From positions 2,480,001-2,544,000 of the forward strand of contig BSBM01000592.1 in the NCBI GenBank assembly GCA_027924585.1: a stretch of 64,000 nucleotides of DNA, written 5' to 3'. This document shows, piece after piece, positions 34,193 to 45,882 of the stretch. Position 1 is the first letter of the stretch, and each line of letters begins with the position of its first letter. The position numbers and the translations under genes were made by a program. Below the pieces are notes generated by a model. It did not search any database. It was given only the letters and a program-made list of their open reading frames with translations, and was not told where the DNA came from. Source of the stretch: Larix kaempferi. Its lineage: Eukaryota > Streptophyta > Pinopsida > Pinales > Pinaceae.

Positions 34193-34204
34193 GCTCTGAT
34201 ACCA
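34193..34204 (-). other. Primer-binding site next to LTR B
   Basis: Minus-strand TGGTATCAGAGC, the canonical initiator tRNA-Met complement, one base inside LTR B. Confidence 0.88.
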
Positions 34205-34205
34205 C

Positions 34206-35249
34206 TGTAATGTCCCTTTTTCAAAAAGTTATGAAAATGGCCAATTTTCCAATTTTTCTCCAATTTCGACCTTTGAGTAGTTTTGATGCATAGGTCCCAA
34301 TTTTGCCCCAAATGGTCCCAAATATTCAAGGAAGGTTTATAACTGATATTAGGAATTAAATGTGATTTTCAGGGATAATATATGGCCACCAAAAGAACTA
34401 TGAAAACTCTCTTAATATTCTGGTCCAAGTATGCAATTTTACTAGTAATTTGGGGTCCAAATCCCCCTGGGGTAAGTACTGAAATTGGCTTCCCAAATGC
34501 TTCCAAACTCCCTCAAATTTTTGAACAGAGGTATGGGATGCATTAAGGATGTTAATAAGGTTCCAAATGTACCATTAATTGATTATTATGTCTGTTCCAA
34601 CCCTCTCCCATTCAACTGCAAAAATACCCAATTCGACCCTTGGGGAAATAGCACTATTTCTTCTCCCAATGCAATTAAACTGAGTAAAAATACTTAAAAT
34701 GCTCAAGTACAGTACATCAAACTTGTAAAATACATCCATGGAAGTCTATTAATCAACAATGTATCATATAATCATCCATTCATTCGAAATCTTAAGCATT
34801 ATAATGATATACATCAATGTAATGGGGATATGGACATTGTTTGCTCATTAATCAACATTTTTGCATACAACCAGTGGGTATTTCGACATGGTACTTTATG
34901 AATATGAAGAATAGAGTATATTAAGCTATTACAATAATAAATACATAATGAGAATCTCTCCCAAGAAGCACAAGAGCTCACCAAAAACGCCCTCCCTCAA
35001 GGAGCATGAATATGCCTTCAAAACTGGAAATGGTTGAGAGATGGTGCCGCACTAAAAAAATCCACAAGCTTCCCTGTAGCTGAAACCTGCAAATAAAACT
35101 CCATTAATGCTCCATGAAAGACCTGATTGGCCTCTCCAAACACCAACTTGGATGGGAATCTTTCACCCTTGAAATTGGCTAAGGCAAGAAATTGGGGAAA
35201 GATTGGAAAATTGGGCATTTTCATAAAATTTTGAAAAAGGGACATTACA
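34206..35249 (-). repeat. LTR B with an inverted LTR end attached
   Basis: It starts TGTAATGTCCCTTTTTC. It aligns with LTR A as far as GGCAAGAA (near 35188). The last 60 bases (35189-35249) are not the expected LTR end but an inverted copy of the TGTAATG end, giving long terminal inverted repeats. By eye that tail is closer to the left end of LTR A than to the left end of LTR B. Confidence 0.8.
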
Positions 35250-35580
35250 CCTCACCTATGTACTCCACCAATGATCTCTCCTCTGCATGTAGTATTTCGA
35301 CATGTTTTTTATGGTATTTTTTGCATTACTTCTCCTCTTTGGTGACAATTGTGGGTCACTGCTTACTCTGCAAATTCTAACAGTGGTACACCCAATTTCC
35401 CATCTTTCTCTAGTGAAATCTCCATCGATTGTTCCTCTAAGTACCACAAAGAAACCAAATCTTACACTTATTACAACTTCCCTAGAACTATTGAACCTCC
35501 TCACAACTGATCATACCTATGTTTTTTGTGCATTAATATTCCTCTCTACTCATGACTTGGTGCATGATCTTCTATAATCT
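35250..35580. other. Flanking sequence, unassigned
   Basis: A plus-strand frame at 35302-35577 is open but shows no recognisable domain and no good support. The last five bases AATCT are the left target duplication of the next LTR. Confidence 0.35.
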
Positions 35581-36498
35581 TGTTGGCAAGCGGTTTGATG
35601 AGGAAAGATCGCGGTACTGCTGAAACTATGACACATTGGATGAAGGCACGAAAGAAGCATGTTTTTCCAAAGCATACCGCAGTTGGTGGGTTTTGGGTCA
35701 CTTGGACCATGTATTTTGTAATATTGAGTCAATTATACCGTAGTTGGTGGGTTTTGGGTCATGTAATTGGTAATATCGAGTCAATTGTACCGCAGTATGT
35801 CGGTTTTTGGGTCATTAGACCAAGTCAGTTAGTCGATTGTCCATAAGTGTCAGTTAGGAAAGTGGACAAGTATTGTAAGTGGCGGAAGCCTATAAATAGA
35901 TGAGAATTGCAAGTGTTAGAGGAGTCAATGAAAGGGTAGAGGGATAGAAGATAGAAATAGAGCTGTATGCGGAGATTGACAGAGATATAATGCGGGTGTT
36001 GCGCAGAGATTTATGTACTACTTTTGGTTTTCCACAATAATATAAGGATGATGATTTGGTGCAATCTATGTGTAATGTTGCTCAATACCTATGTTATTTC
36101 CTGTTCTTAATGCAATTATCTGTTTCTGTCGCTATGATGTGAATGCCGCAATAATGTGTTATAGATATCTGTTTACTGTAATGTGGAAATGTCGTGATTA
36201 AAGTAATGTGCGATCTGTCTCTATGGTAATGTTAAATGCTGTGATTAAAGTGATGTGCTAGAAATTCATGATGAATTTTTAGAATTATTGTTGGTATCAT
36301 ACTGCCGCAACTTTCCTCCTCCCTCGGCGGAAACATGGTTCTGTCTGCTCTTCCTGGATGCCTCGGGTGAGACCTCATCTGCTCTGCGGGTGTTGCTGGG
36401 TGGGCTCAAACCTGCTCGGGCTGATGCCTAGGGAGACTGCGGCATGTGTCGACAGTTGGTGAACCCCTGTCGACTATGAGGTCACGATTCGGTCAACA
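35581..36498 (+). repeat. Solo LTR, same family as 114-974
   Basis: It begins TGTTGGCAAGCGG and ends CGGTCAACA. AATCT (35576-35580) and AATCC (36499-36503) are a target duplication with one later change. There is no internal region on either side. A TATAAATA run lies near 35891, before a GATGAGAATTGCAAGTG block shared with the copy at 114-974. It most likely arose by recombination between the LTRs of a full element. Confidence 0.85.
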
Positions 36499-36503
36499 AA
36501 TCC

Positions 36504-38450
36504 TCTTGATAATCCCTTCATTTCTTATGTTTTTTATGCCATTGGTTCCTTTTCCTCTCAGAAACCCAGGCCATGAATGGGGTGGTCATGCCTATTGATG
36601 GATTGAATCTCTTTTAGTGAAATTCACTCCATTATAGATGAAGGGACTTGATAGGTTGTTTCCCTATAATAGTTGGAATGATTCATTAGCTTGTGACTTT
36701 GTGTTGCCTCCTACCGCAACCTATCGATTGTTGTGTTGTTCAAGGATACCCATGAGTGGAGTTGAAGAGAGGTGAACCTAATCTGTGGAGACATGTGTGA
36801 AGATCATGCTTCCTCCTCCAATCCATCTTCAACTTCTAGTAATCATAGTAATTTGTGTAAATTATGTGTGTATTTCTGCGGGTATCCATGGATTTCTCTC
36901 GAGACATGTGTTTCCTCTCCTCTTGTCCACGTGATGCGATACTAGGAACCCCAACTCATTCTGAAACCATGTCTCCTATGTGATATCGTGTTGAGAGTAC
37001 CTTCCCATTAAATGAGAATCAAATTTAATCACAAGGGCCATCCCTTGTGTGCCCTGGATATGAGTGTGAAAGAGCTAATTCATGACTATTTTCATAATGC
37101 TCTCTCCACAATATCATGACCATTACATAGTATATGGAGCACGTTACATTGAAAACTACATCAGTTGCATTGATATATCAGATTATTGTTACATTGAAGA
37201 CTATGTTAGTTGCATTGGTATATCATATTATTTTTGCATTGAAAATTAACTATGTTGAATATTGTATTTTAAGGCTAGCTAAATATTGGTATCACTGCAT
37301 ATGTCACTTGTGGAGTTGCTGCATATATGACTTATTAAAAGGATGCATTTAAGACTATATTTTAGAAGACTAGGCTACCTTTCTGCATTGAAAATTGTGT
37401 TGAATTGTATGGATATTGCATATCAGTTATGTTGAAGGATGAGTTGACGAATGGTATCTGCACCTCTCTGCATTGAAGACTAGTTCATTGTTGCCTCCAT
37501 GTTGAAGAATGAACTCATGAAGGAGATGTGCATTTATTTGGGTATGGAAACCCTAACTGTTGAATGTTGATTGGAGCTACCCCTCTTGGTTTATGTGTTG
37601 AAAGATGGAAGCATGGTAATGGCTCATGGTAATAGTATTTACTAATACGTGATATGTGCATAATCCTCACAATTTTTTTGGGTTTGTAATAGAGAAAAGT
37701 GTAATAGAAATTGATTTTTTTATACATAAAGTGACTTTATTGTGCAAAATTAGAGAGTTAATGAGAATCCTTTTAAAAAGGTGGAATATACTCTAGACTT
37801 GCACCTATTTTTTTTCCCAAACACTATTAAATTGTAGAATGTTTTATAGAAACTACATTGCATTGCAAAAAATGAGTTGTAATTCACTGTACTGTAGCTT
37901 TCATAATCACAAAGGTTGTCTTATAAATTGTTTCAAAGATTGACTTATAAGTCTATAGTTGATATTATTAAGTTGGTTATTGTATTGAAAAGCTTGTCAC
38001 ATTTTCCAGAGATGCTTGTATTGTAGTGTTCTGTCAAGAATTCACAAAACTATATTCCAATTGCGCTTGCAAAAACCATTTTGTAATACTATTGCATAGA
38101 TTGTTATTGCAAATATCATGAGAAAATAAATTGTATTATGAGGAGTAGTTGGTTGAAAGTGTTGTAGAATACATTGGTAACATTAGCACCATCATATAGC
38201 TACATCAAATAAATAAGAGAATTTTGAGCAGAGGAGGTTGGTAATTGCATATTAGTACACTCAAGTCTAGAGGCTTGTCTTTGACAATAGAGGTAAATCA
38301 TTCATTTTTTGAAGACAAATCCAACTTCAAATTCCACTTTGTAGCTTGTAGACTATTATTTTTGTAAGTTCTCAGGAATTTTCGGTACTTGCAATTGTTT
38401 TACGTAAGTGTCAATTAAAAATTGAGTTGAATTGTAATCGAGTGCACTTT
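36504..38450. other. Unassigned, with a weak 45 bp repeat
   Basis: No coding sequence was recognised. At 37143-37275 three imperfect 45 bp units share CATTGAAAACTA or CATTGAAGACTA and GTTGCATTG. The remainder is AT-rich single-copy-looking DNA. Confidence 0.4.
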
Positions 38451-39380
38451 TAGTAGAAGAAGACACCCTCCAGCTGTTGAGTTTGAGAATTCAATCGTTG
38501 AGTATTTTTTGTAAAATGGTGGAGTTGCAAGAAGCCCTTCTTTATTTGGGTGAGTCTTCAATCAAAATTTATCAATGGCTCAAATCAATGGTTTAATAGA
38601 GTTACTAAAAAATCTACTTCTCTCTTCTATTGAAAAAACTGTCGTGGTCAATAAGATAACTCTCACTCATATTTGAAATTGTGCACAAGATTCAAAAGAT
38701 ACACTTGATTTTCTATAGCTTGAGTTGTAGCTCCAACAAGAATAAATACATTGTGAACTTGTTCCTATTCAAAAAAATGTTCTTTGTGATTCCTTTCATC
38801 AAGTTGCACATAATGATGCCGTTTGAGAAGAACATAATCAAATTAGTGGCTCCACTTTAGAAGAAAAATAAAAATAAGGTGATGTTTTCCATACACATGT
38901 TCATATTGTTCTTTCCAAGCCCATCATCGAATCTTGGGAATAAATTGTACACAATAAGCACATAATTGGTCTTGGATACAACAAGGAAGTGATCATTCGA
39001 ATTCATGATTACTCCAAGGCAAATCAGTTTCAAAGTGTTTGGTTCTTAAAAGAAAGTTCATATTGACCTACTCCAGTTCAAAATTCAAAATTCCAACATT
39101 GTGATCGAGTTGGACATATGAAAGATTAGTGTTTTTATCTTCACCCTTGTAAGAATTTTGGTAAGCATACCCGCTCTTCAGATAAATGCTTCATTTTGAA
39201 GAAAATTGTAGGAGATAAGATTCACTATTGGTGGATTGCTTCTTTTCAATGGTCGTCAACAACAAAAAAGATATATATGTTATACCAAAGAGTTATCTCT
39301 CGATTAATGACACATATTGCAGTTGAGATATTTTATTCTTCTCATATTATTCATGATAGGGGGGATGACTGGTCATAAGA
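38451..39380 (+). pseudogene. Decayed gag-like relic with paired zinc-binding motifs
   Basis: The plus strand near 39100-39190 reads QHCDRVGHMKD, a stop, then CFYLHPCKNFGKHTRSSDKCF. The spacing resembles a CCHC knuckle followed by a second Cys/His cluster, seen in some plant retrotransposon Gags. Upstream text (38500-39060) has only scattered coding character. It is badly broken by stops. Confidence 0.4.
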
Positions 39381-40385
39381 AACAAGCGAGCAAGAAAAAG
39401 AGAGTAGGAACAAGTGATCCTAACCAGATCCAGATCCATAGACATATTCTTGTGCTAGTTTCTAGAGCCTCGATCTAGAGCCACCTAGCCAAAGTCAAAG
39501 CTATAGCCATAGCCAAATTTAGATCCATGTTCCACTTGAGCATGATTTGTTTTATGGTATTCCTAAAGCTACCCTTTTCCAAAGGAAACTGTTATCCCTA
39601 AAGTTGAACCTAGACTACGGGATTCAAGCTTAAGGAAATCTTTGTATAAATCAAATGAAATCACACTGAAAACACCAATTGGTATGAAATCAAAAATTGT
39701 AAAAAGGCATCACACAATTTACAAGAAACCAAACTGGTATATGTCAATTAATCTAAAATCAAATATGTTCTGCACATATCACACAATCCATACTGTATTA
39801 TATGGGTATTTACAATCTTTACAAGCAAACATGACACTTTTAAAAGGATAGGCTGGTGTGAAATCAGAGTTACAGGAAAGTCAAATAAATACTGCATAAC
39901 ATGGAGTATATCACAAAGTTCAATATATAGGTACTATGATCCTAAATCATGAAGTGAAACTGTCAATGTTTATAAAAATAAAAAGATAATTGTCTTCTCA
40001 TAATAATAATTATTGCAATGGAATATATATGACCATATACATAATAGATTTATCAGAAAGACAATTCATATAACACAAGGGCAAATCATCATCATGTTTA
40101 TTCAAAAATAGAACCTGTTACTGAAGCTGCAAAATGCTCATGTTACACAGATGTGCTCACAATTGATCATGCATTACTCCCAAAACTGCCAACCTCCAGT
40201 TCTCTAATCGAGACTCCCTTTTGTACAAAAATCTTCTATCTAGAAATTAACCATAGATCCTAAATTTCTGGATCGAACTTCCTTCAAAAGTGGGAAGTTA
40301 ATCCCTTACAAAATTTTAGGCTACAAGTGTCATACAGATGTCAAATATAACAACATGAGTTCAAAATCAAATAACTTTTAAACAC
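39381..40385. other. Unassigned; contains the 3' flank of the 511-codon frame
   Basis: No gene, LTR end or repeat array was seen. The 300 bases next to 40386 may be 3' untranslated sequence of the minus-strand frame. Confidence 0.35.
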
Positions 40386-41921
40386 CTAAAGGCTTCTAGA
40401 AGCCTCATCTAAGGCAGCTAAGTCACTAAGCACCTGTGAGCGCTTTTGAAGCCTCGCCAATTCAACATCTTTATCACTTTCCTTATTCTGGGCTTTGAGC
40501 TGCTCCAGTTGTCTTTGCATGTGTCGCTTCTCCTTGAGGATATTCTTAGAAATTTTCAGTAATTTTTGGAACTCTGCTTCCTTATTTTCCATGTATTCTC
40601 GTAATCTTTTGTTTGCCACCATTAATTTCTCATTAATGTCCTGCAGGTATATTGTTTGTTCTTTATAAGTTTGAAGAGATCTTTTACATTGACCAAGTTC
40701 TGAGGAAATATCCAAATATTCCTCTCTTATGAAACCTCTTTCTTCATGCAGATTTCTTGATACTGAACCTTCTTCAAGATTGTTTTGTTTGTCTGTACAA
40801 AACATTTCTGGTGTGGAACCTGCTACACCCTGCATGTCGATAAACTGTTCCATATCCTCATAATATTTGTCCTCTGCTGTGTGTACTGGTCCTTCACTTG
40901 CAGCATCTTCAATAACTACAACTTCCTTATCATCTTCCATAACTGTTCTTTCTTCCATCTGCATTTTCTCACTGAGTCTGGTTCTTGGCCTGCTTTCCCT
41001 GAATAACTGTTTACAACTCTTCTTTTTTGAAGCAATGCTTTTAATCATGTCACTGAGTTTTTCTGTATTTTCTTGTGTGCAGGGTGTTTCAGGGCTCAAA
41101 CTTCTCTGTACAGCATCCTTCTCTTTATTTTTACCCTTTTGAACTATCTCTGTAGGGTTTGTTGTCTGCTGGTTAGCGTCCTCAATCATCTTCTTGCCTT
41201 TCTCTTTAGGATTATCACTAAACCCTAACTCTGTCAGTAGAGAACCCCATGTTCTTTCTTCTTTTTGCAGCTGAGTTAGAATCAACAACTTAATTAGCCC
41301 CTGATGATAAACCGAGCGAGCTGTATGTGCTGGATGGTTTTGAATATTAGCAATCATTTTTTGGAGGCTCTTAAACAGGTAAAATGGAAGATTCAACTGT
41401 GTACTGCCATGAATATGCATTAGAAGTTTCAAATGGAACTTTAAAACCCTATCATACCTTCCATCACAAGTGATATAATTATGAATTACCTCCAATGGCA
41501 CTCTCCATTCTGGCTTCATTTTGCTAACATGAACTCCATTTTTCCAATCGAGCTTTTCACTTCCCAGGATCAAGAATTCGCTGAAATCTTCTTTGAAGTC
41601 CTTTTGTTTAAACCACTTTTCACCTTCTGCAGGAACATTTATAGCTTCAGCAATAGAATCTTCATTGACTCTCATGGTTAAGGTTTGTAACTGAAACCTG
41701 TCATCATTATAATTTTCAATAAAAGCCATTGTCAATTGTGAATGGTATCCCTGCAATTTATCACAAAAACTGAACCATCCCGACCTCTGTATCAACTTTG
41801 CAGTCCTTGGAAACTGTTTAATCCAATCTGTATTACTAGGTTCTAATCTACAAATGAAACCTCCCTGCTTTTTCTTCATGACCATCTCTAGCTCCTCTTC
41901 AATTTCAGTTACCCTTGACAT
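40386..41921 (-). CDS. Intact 511-codon protein of unknown function with C-terminal coiled coil
   Basis: This is the longest uninterrupted non-transposon-like frame. The first Met follows an in-frame TGA nine codons upstream (41946-41948), which supports the start unless splicing adds sequence. Residues 1-250 look globular (IQRSGWFSFCDKLQGYHSQL, DSIAEAINVPAEGEKWFKQ, DGRYDRVLKFHLKLLMHIHG, LNLPFYLFKSLQKM). Residues 250-395 are polar and low in hydrophobics, with a basic patch KKKSCKQLFRESRPRTR. Residues 400-500 form a strong heptad-type coiled coil (KRSLQTYKEQ to RLQKRSQVL). No signal peptide or membrane segment is seen. I recall similar uncharacterised proteins with a WFxFxxxLxGY plus GEKWFK pattern in gymnosperm predictions, but cannot check. 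It may be a host gene or a gag-like protein of an unclassified element; no LTR was found beside it. Confidence 0.7.
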   Translation of the reverse strand: MSRVTEIEEELEMVMKKKQGGFICRLEPSNTDWIKQFPRTAKLIQRSGWFSFCDKLQGYHSQLTMAFIENYNDDRFQLQTLTMRVNEDSIAEAINVPAEGEKWFKQKDFKEDFSEFLILGSEKLDWKNGVHVSKMKPEWRVPLEVIHNYITCDGRYDRVLKFHLKLLMHIHGSTQLNLPFYLFKSLQKMIANIQNHPAHTARSVYHQGLIKLLILTQLQKEERTWGSLLTELGFSDNPKEKGKKMIEDANQQTTNPTEIVQKGKNKEKDAVQRSLSPETPCTQENTEKLSDMIKSIASKKKSCKQLFRESRPRTRLSEKMQMEERTVMEDDKEVVVIEDAASEGPVHTAEDKYYEDMEQFIDMQGVAGSTPEMFCTDKQNNLEEGSVSRNLHEERGFIREEYLDISSELGQCKRSLQTYKEQTIYLQDINEKLMVANKRLREYMENKEAEFQKLLKISKNILKEKRHMQRQLEQLKAQNKESDKDVELARLQKRSQVLSDLAALDEASRSL

Positions 41922-43060
41922 TATAAACCCTAAATTGACTTCAACTCAGCTGTATGAACCAATAATGCTTTTATATTTCAGCTAAAAACACTTATATTCT
42001 GCCGCACATAACCTTGTTAAACATTCAACTCATCAAAGTCTTCACGCAGTATTGTTCTGAACAGGGCATTTGTCATGCGGCGGTGTGCTTTAAGAATGGC
42101 GATGCTGAAGCTACATGCTCTGCTATGCAAGGAAGCACAAATGTATTCGAACTCTAAATTTACAAGCCCTAGGGTTCGGACATAAACCCCAAATTTTCTG
42201 AACCTTTACATAACACTGCTCGTGATCAGATGGAGATGAACAATGAACCAAACCAATCTGCGAATACCCTTCTTCAGCAAAATAATGAAAAACATTTTGA
42301 TGGAACATGTGCATTGGGCTATTCTTGTTATGATGACCACACTTACTCATTATATGAACGGTTTTAATCTTGACATGACAACACCTGTATTCTTCCATAA
42401 TTGCCACCATACCATATGACTCATTATTTCATGGTCAGGGATGTAAAAACATATAGGATGTCGAATACCTATAATATAAGCTTACATTCATGACTATGAT
42501 AAAAGCTTATTTTCATTATATATTCCATGAAATAAATCATAAACCATTTGATAAAATGTCATGTGACCATTTTGACATAAAAAAGAAATCAATATGCTGC
42601 AGGCTCCCAAGATGCTGCCAGTTTAGAAAAATGCCACCAGTTTGTAAGATTGCATCCTGTAACACATACCTTTTTGCACATACATGGGCTCATAATTAAT
42701 GAATAAAAACTTTGATGATTTTAGGTAACTCAGGAACCCTAATAGTGAAAAAGCAAATGTAAAATATGAAACAAAGTAAAATTAAAAACAATAAAAACAA
42801 ATCATAATCAAAATTTAAAAATAAGTAGAAGGAACAACCCTAGAGATAACAGGAACCAATGAGCCTTCGATCCAAGTTCTAAAGGGAACCGTTGAGCCAA
42901 ATTCTAAGTTAGAGTGTGCACCAAGTTCCAGAGTTTATTGTCATCCAAAACCACCCATTTAGTAGAAGACATCAACTTTTGCTAGCCTTTGATTCAGAGA
43001 GAAACTTCATGCATTTGCATCTCGATATTTCAGCTTTCTACTTGGACTCCTATACACCCC
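41922..43060. other. Unassigned; upstream of the 511-codon frame
   Basis: No conserved coding sequence was seen. Promoter position for 40386-41921 is plausible here, but I see no clear TATA box at a convincing distance. Confidence 0.35.
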
Positions 43061-43066
43061 TCAGAT

Positions 43067-43078
43067 TAAGGGGGGGGA
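43067..43078 (+). other. Possible polypurine tract of a lost retroelement
   Basis: CAGATTAAGGGGGGGG followed by ATAGTTGAACC resembles the Copia pattern of purine tract plus LTR start, with TGTTGAAC mutated. A TATAAATAT run follows near 43177. The LTR end is not found. Confidence 0.35.
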
Positions 43079-43664
43079 TAGTTGAACCTAATCCATTAGG
43101 GTTAGGTGAAGATGCATAGTTATATCAGAAGTCGAAGTGTCTCTTTTGGAGTACGAATCCAAGAGTCATATGATTGTATAAATATGTATCATATATTAAT
43201 TAAAATAATGTGTTTTAATGTCTAATTCTCATTGTATTTGATTATCCTTAATTGTCTTTTGTTATTTTCCCACTTAGGCATCCCAATATTTATTTGTTGA
43301 AGAAGAATTGTGTTTATGGTTTTCCCGCAATTCCAATTGAATTTGAAGCAATGTGATGCATGTATCCTTAGCAAATAACAAAAGCAACCTTTTCATAATT
43401 CCAAGTCTTTATTATACACTTTGACTTGTGTAGCCCCATGGATGTTGCTTTTGCAAATGGTAATAAATATATCATGTCTTTTATTGATGATTACACCAGG
43501 ATGTGTTGGGTTTACTTATTGAAGCATAAATCTAAGGAATTTGAAACATTTAAAAATTTTAAGGTATGGATTGAGAATGAAGAACAATCTCATATTGGCA
43601 CTCTCTGTAGTGATACTAGAAAAGAATATACCTCTAATTAATTTGAAAACTATCTTTTCCAACA

Positions 43665-44050
43665 TGTTTTTTTTTTTCCCCGAAAAAAAAAGCGTAATTT
43701 CATTTCATCCATGGAGTACGAAATTACAATGATCAACACACTCATCTAGAGTGGAGTATAGAACTGCAGTGACAATCACCCTGTAGTGTGCCCCAAAAAT
43801 AGCTCCGATGTTCTCACTATGTGAGCAATAACATCATTTACAATACGCAAGTATAGACTGCTTTTGTATCTTTACAATACAATTATTGCCAATTACAACA
43901 ATAATTTCTAAGTTTATAAACAAAGCTGCATATGTAAATAACTATTTGTAGTTTTTCTGACTCCTCAAAAATATAAAACCTGTAGCAATAACCAGTAACA
44001 AAATACCCAATAAAATGGTGTAGTAGACAGAATCAACAAGAGACTCTTGA
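43665..44050. other. Unidentified insertion in the Copia relic
   Basis: Integrase homology stops after a T-rich run (43668-43677) and resumes near 44060. The insert opens with a T tract and an A tract (43683-43690) and includes an imperfect inverted repeat around AATTTCATTT and GAAATTACAA. A reverse-oriented SINE or LINE tail is possible; no target duplication was found. Confidence 0.35.
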
Positions 44051-45882
44051 ATATGGTATGTTCCATGTTATTTTTCAAGAATGTGAAATTGTTTTTTTGG
44101 AGTGATGCAGTTTCGTGTGTAGTCTATTTGAGAAATAGAAGTTCGTGTCATGCTCTTTAGAAGAAGACTCCATATGAAATGTGGTATGGTCGCATTCCTT
44201 CAATGAAGCATCTCAAAGGTTATATTTCCACTTATTATGCCTTGATTCCTAAGAAACATAGAAATCAACTTGGTGAAAGGATTCATAATTGCATCTTCTA
44301 GTTGGGGCACTCAAATACCACCAAGGAATATCATATTTACGATGAGGTAAATAAAAGAAATTATTCTTTCTAGAGATGTGATTTTTTCTTGAAATGAATA
44401 CAAATGATAAGATTATTGACAGGAAGCTTGATCATCTGGATAAATTTTCCCATGTAAATATATATCATGAATTTGATAATAAGATTCCACATCTTGAAGG
44501 GGGGATCCATATCTTGGATCAATATTTGGAACCACCTTCTGCAACACCATCTCCCCCTTATAAAGGTATGCTTTCCACTTCACTAGAACATGAGGTTCAA
44601 TTAGACAATGTGATTGAGAGGATTGGAAGAATGAATATTGAAGAGAATGAAGCACCATCTCAATCATCTGGGAAAACTAGACCCTCGCATAAATTTACAA
44701 AGTGGGTCATGGAGGCACTTGAAAGTGTTCATCCTCATGAGGTTGGAAATACAAGAACCAAAATTTTGACAAAACAAGAAGATGGAGGTGATGTGGATGA
44801 TTTAGACTTAGGTGATGTAAACTATATTGATGTTTCATATGATTGTAAATTTATTTTATTTGCTAACCATGAACCAAATTCCTCTGAACAAGATGATCCT
44901 TATGACGAGTGAAAACAATCTATGTGGAAGGAATATGATTATTTCATCAATAATGGGATATGGAAGTTGGTTGACCTTCCATTTGGAACCAAACCAATTG
45001 GTTTCAAATGAGTCTACAAGAACAAGTAAAAACCAAATGGGTCACTTGAAAAGCATAAGGAGATGCTTGTGGAAAAATGATTTGCAAATAAATAAAGTAT
45101 ATACTATGAAGAAACTCTCCCACCTGAAAAAATGGGCTATCATTCATACTCTATTAGCTTTGGCTACATGAAATGGGTGGAATGCTCATCAAATGGGTGT
45201 GAATGTTTCTTTCCTGAATGGATACTTCAAAGAGAGTGTCTTCATGTCTTAGCTACAAGTTTTTAATCTGAAAGGACAAGAACATAAGGTATGAAAGGTT
45301 ATCAAGTCTTTGTATGGCCCAAAACAAGAACCTCCTGCATGGTATGCAAGCTAATTGAACATCATTTCAAATTGATTTTCAATCGGTTTAATGTCAATGA
45401 TGTAACTATGTTTGTCAATAAAGTTATAAAAACTATTGTACATCTTGTAGTGCATGTATATGGTTTGTTGATGACAGGGAATAATGAAAGACACATTGCA
45501 TCCTTAAAGAAAGAATTGAATAGAGGTTTTGAGATGACTAATATATGACATCTTCACTACTACTTGGGTATTTAAGTGACTCAAAATTCAAAGTATATAT
45601 CTATATACCAAAATACATATATTAGAGAATTACTAAACAAGTTTGGTAAGGTTGAATGCAATACTCTCACTACTCCAATGGAACATAATTTCAGGCTAGC
45701 ATCAAAATAAGGGAATGAATTTGAGGGTGCAACCAAATACAAACAACTTGTTGGGAGTCTTATCTACCTTACCACTACTAGAAATGGTGCTTCATTTCTA
45801 GTTGGAATCCTTTCTTCGTTCATGGAAAGCACTCATGAAGGACATTCGTGTGATACAAAGAGAGTTCTAAGATACTTAAAGG

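Larger units (their letters stand above)
31845..35249 (-). mobile_element. TGTAATG-family non-autonomous LTR element (internal region plus LTR B)
   Basis: On the minus strand the order is LTR B (35249-34206), one spacer base, a primer site, a 271-codon frame, 1.4 kb of decayed sequence, a polypurine tract and then LTR A. The internal region is only about 2.36 kb and shows no reverse transcriptase or integrase motif. The initiator-tRNA primer site and purine tract fit a Copia-type partner. LTR A is followed by a second primer site and internal copy, so the units form a tandem chain sharing LTR A. No target duplication could be established. Confidence 0.75.

Noticed and set aside
34206-35249. 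A 1.04 kb MITE or DNA transposon with 60 bp inverted ends
   Set aside because: The body aligns with LTR A, a canonical tRNA primer site abuts one end, and no target duplication was found. An LTR with an inverted end attached explains it better.
35302-35577. 91-codon plus-strand frame as a small membrane protein
   Set aside because: A hydrophobic start occurs by chance in T-rich DNA. There is no homologue in the window, and the frame ends at the solo LTR target site.
42123-42410. 95-codon minus-strand frame upstream of the 511-codon gene as a separate gene or first exon
   Set aside because: Cys/His content is not arranged in a known motif, and no splice site linking it in frame could be justified.
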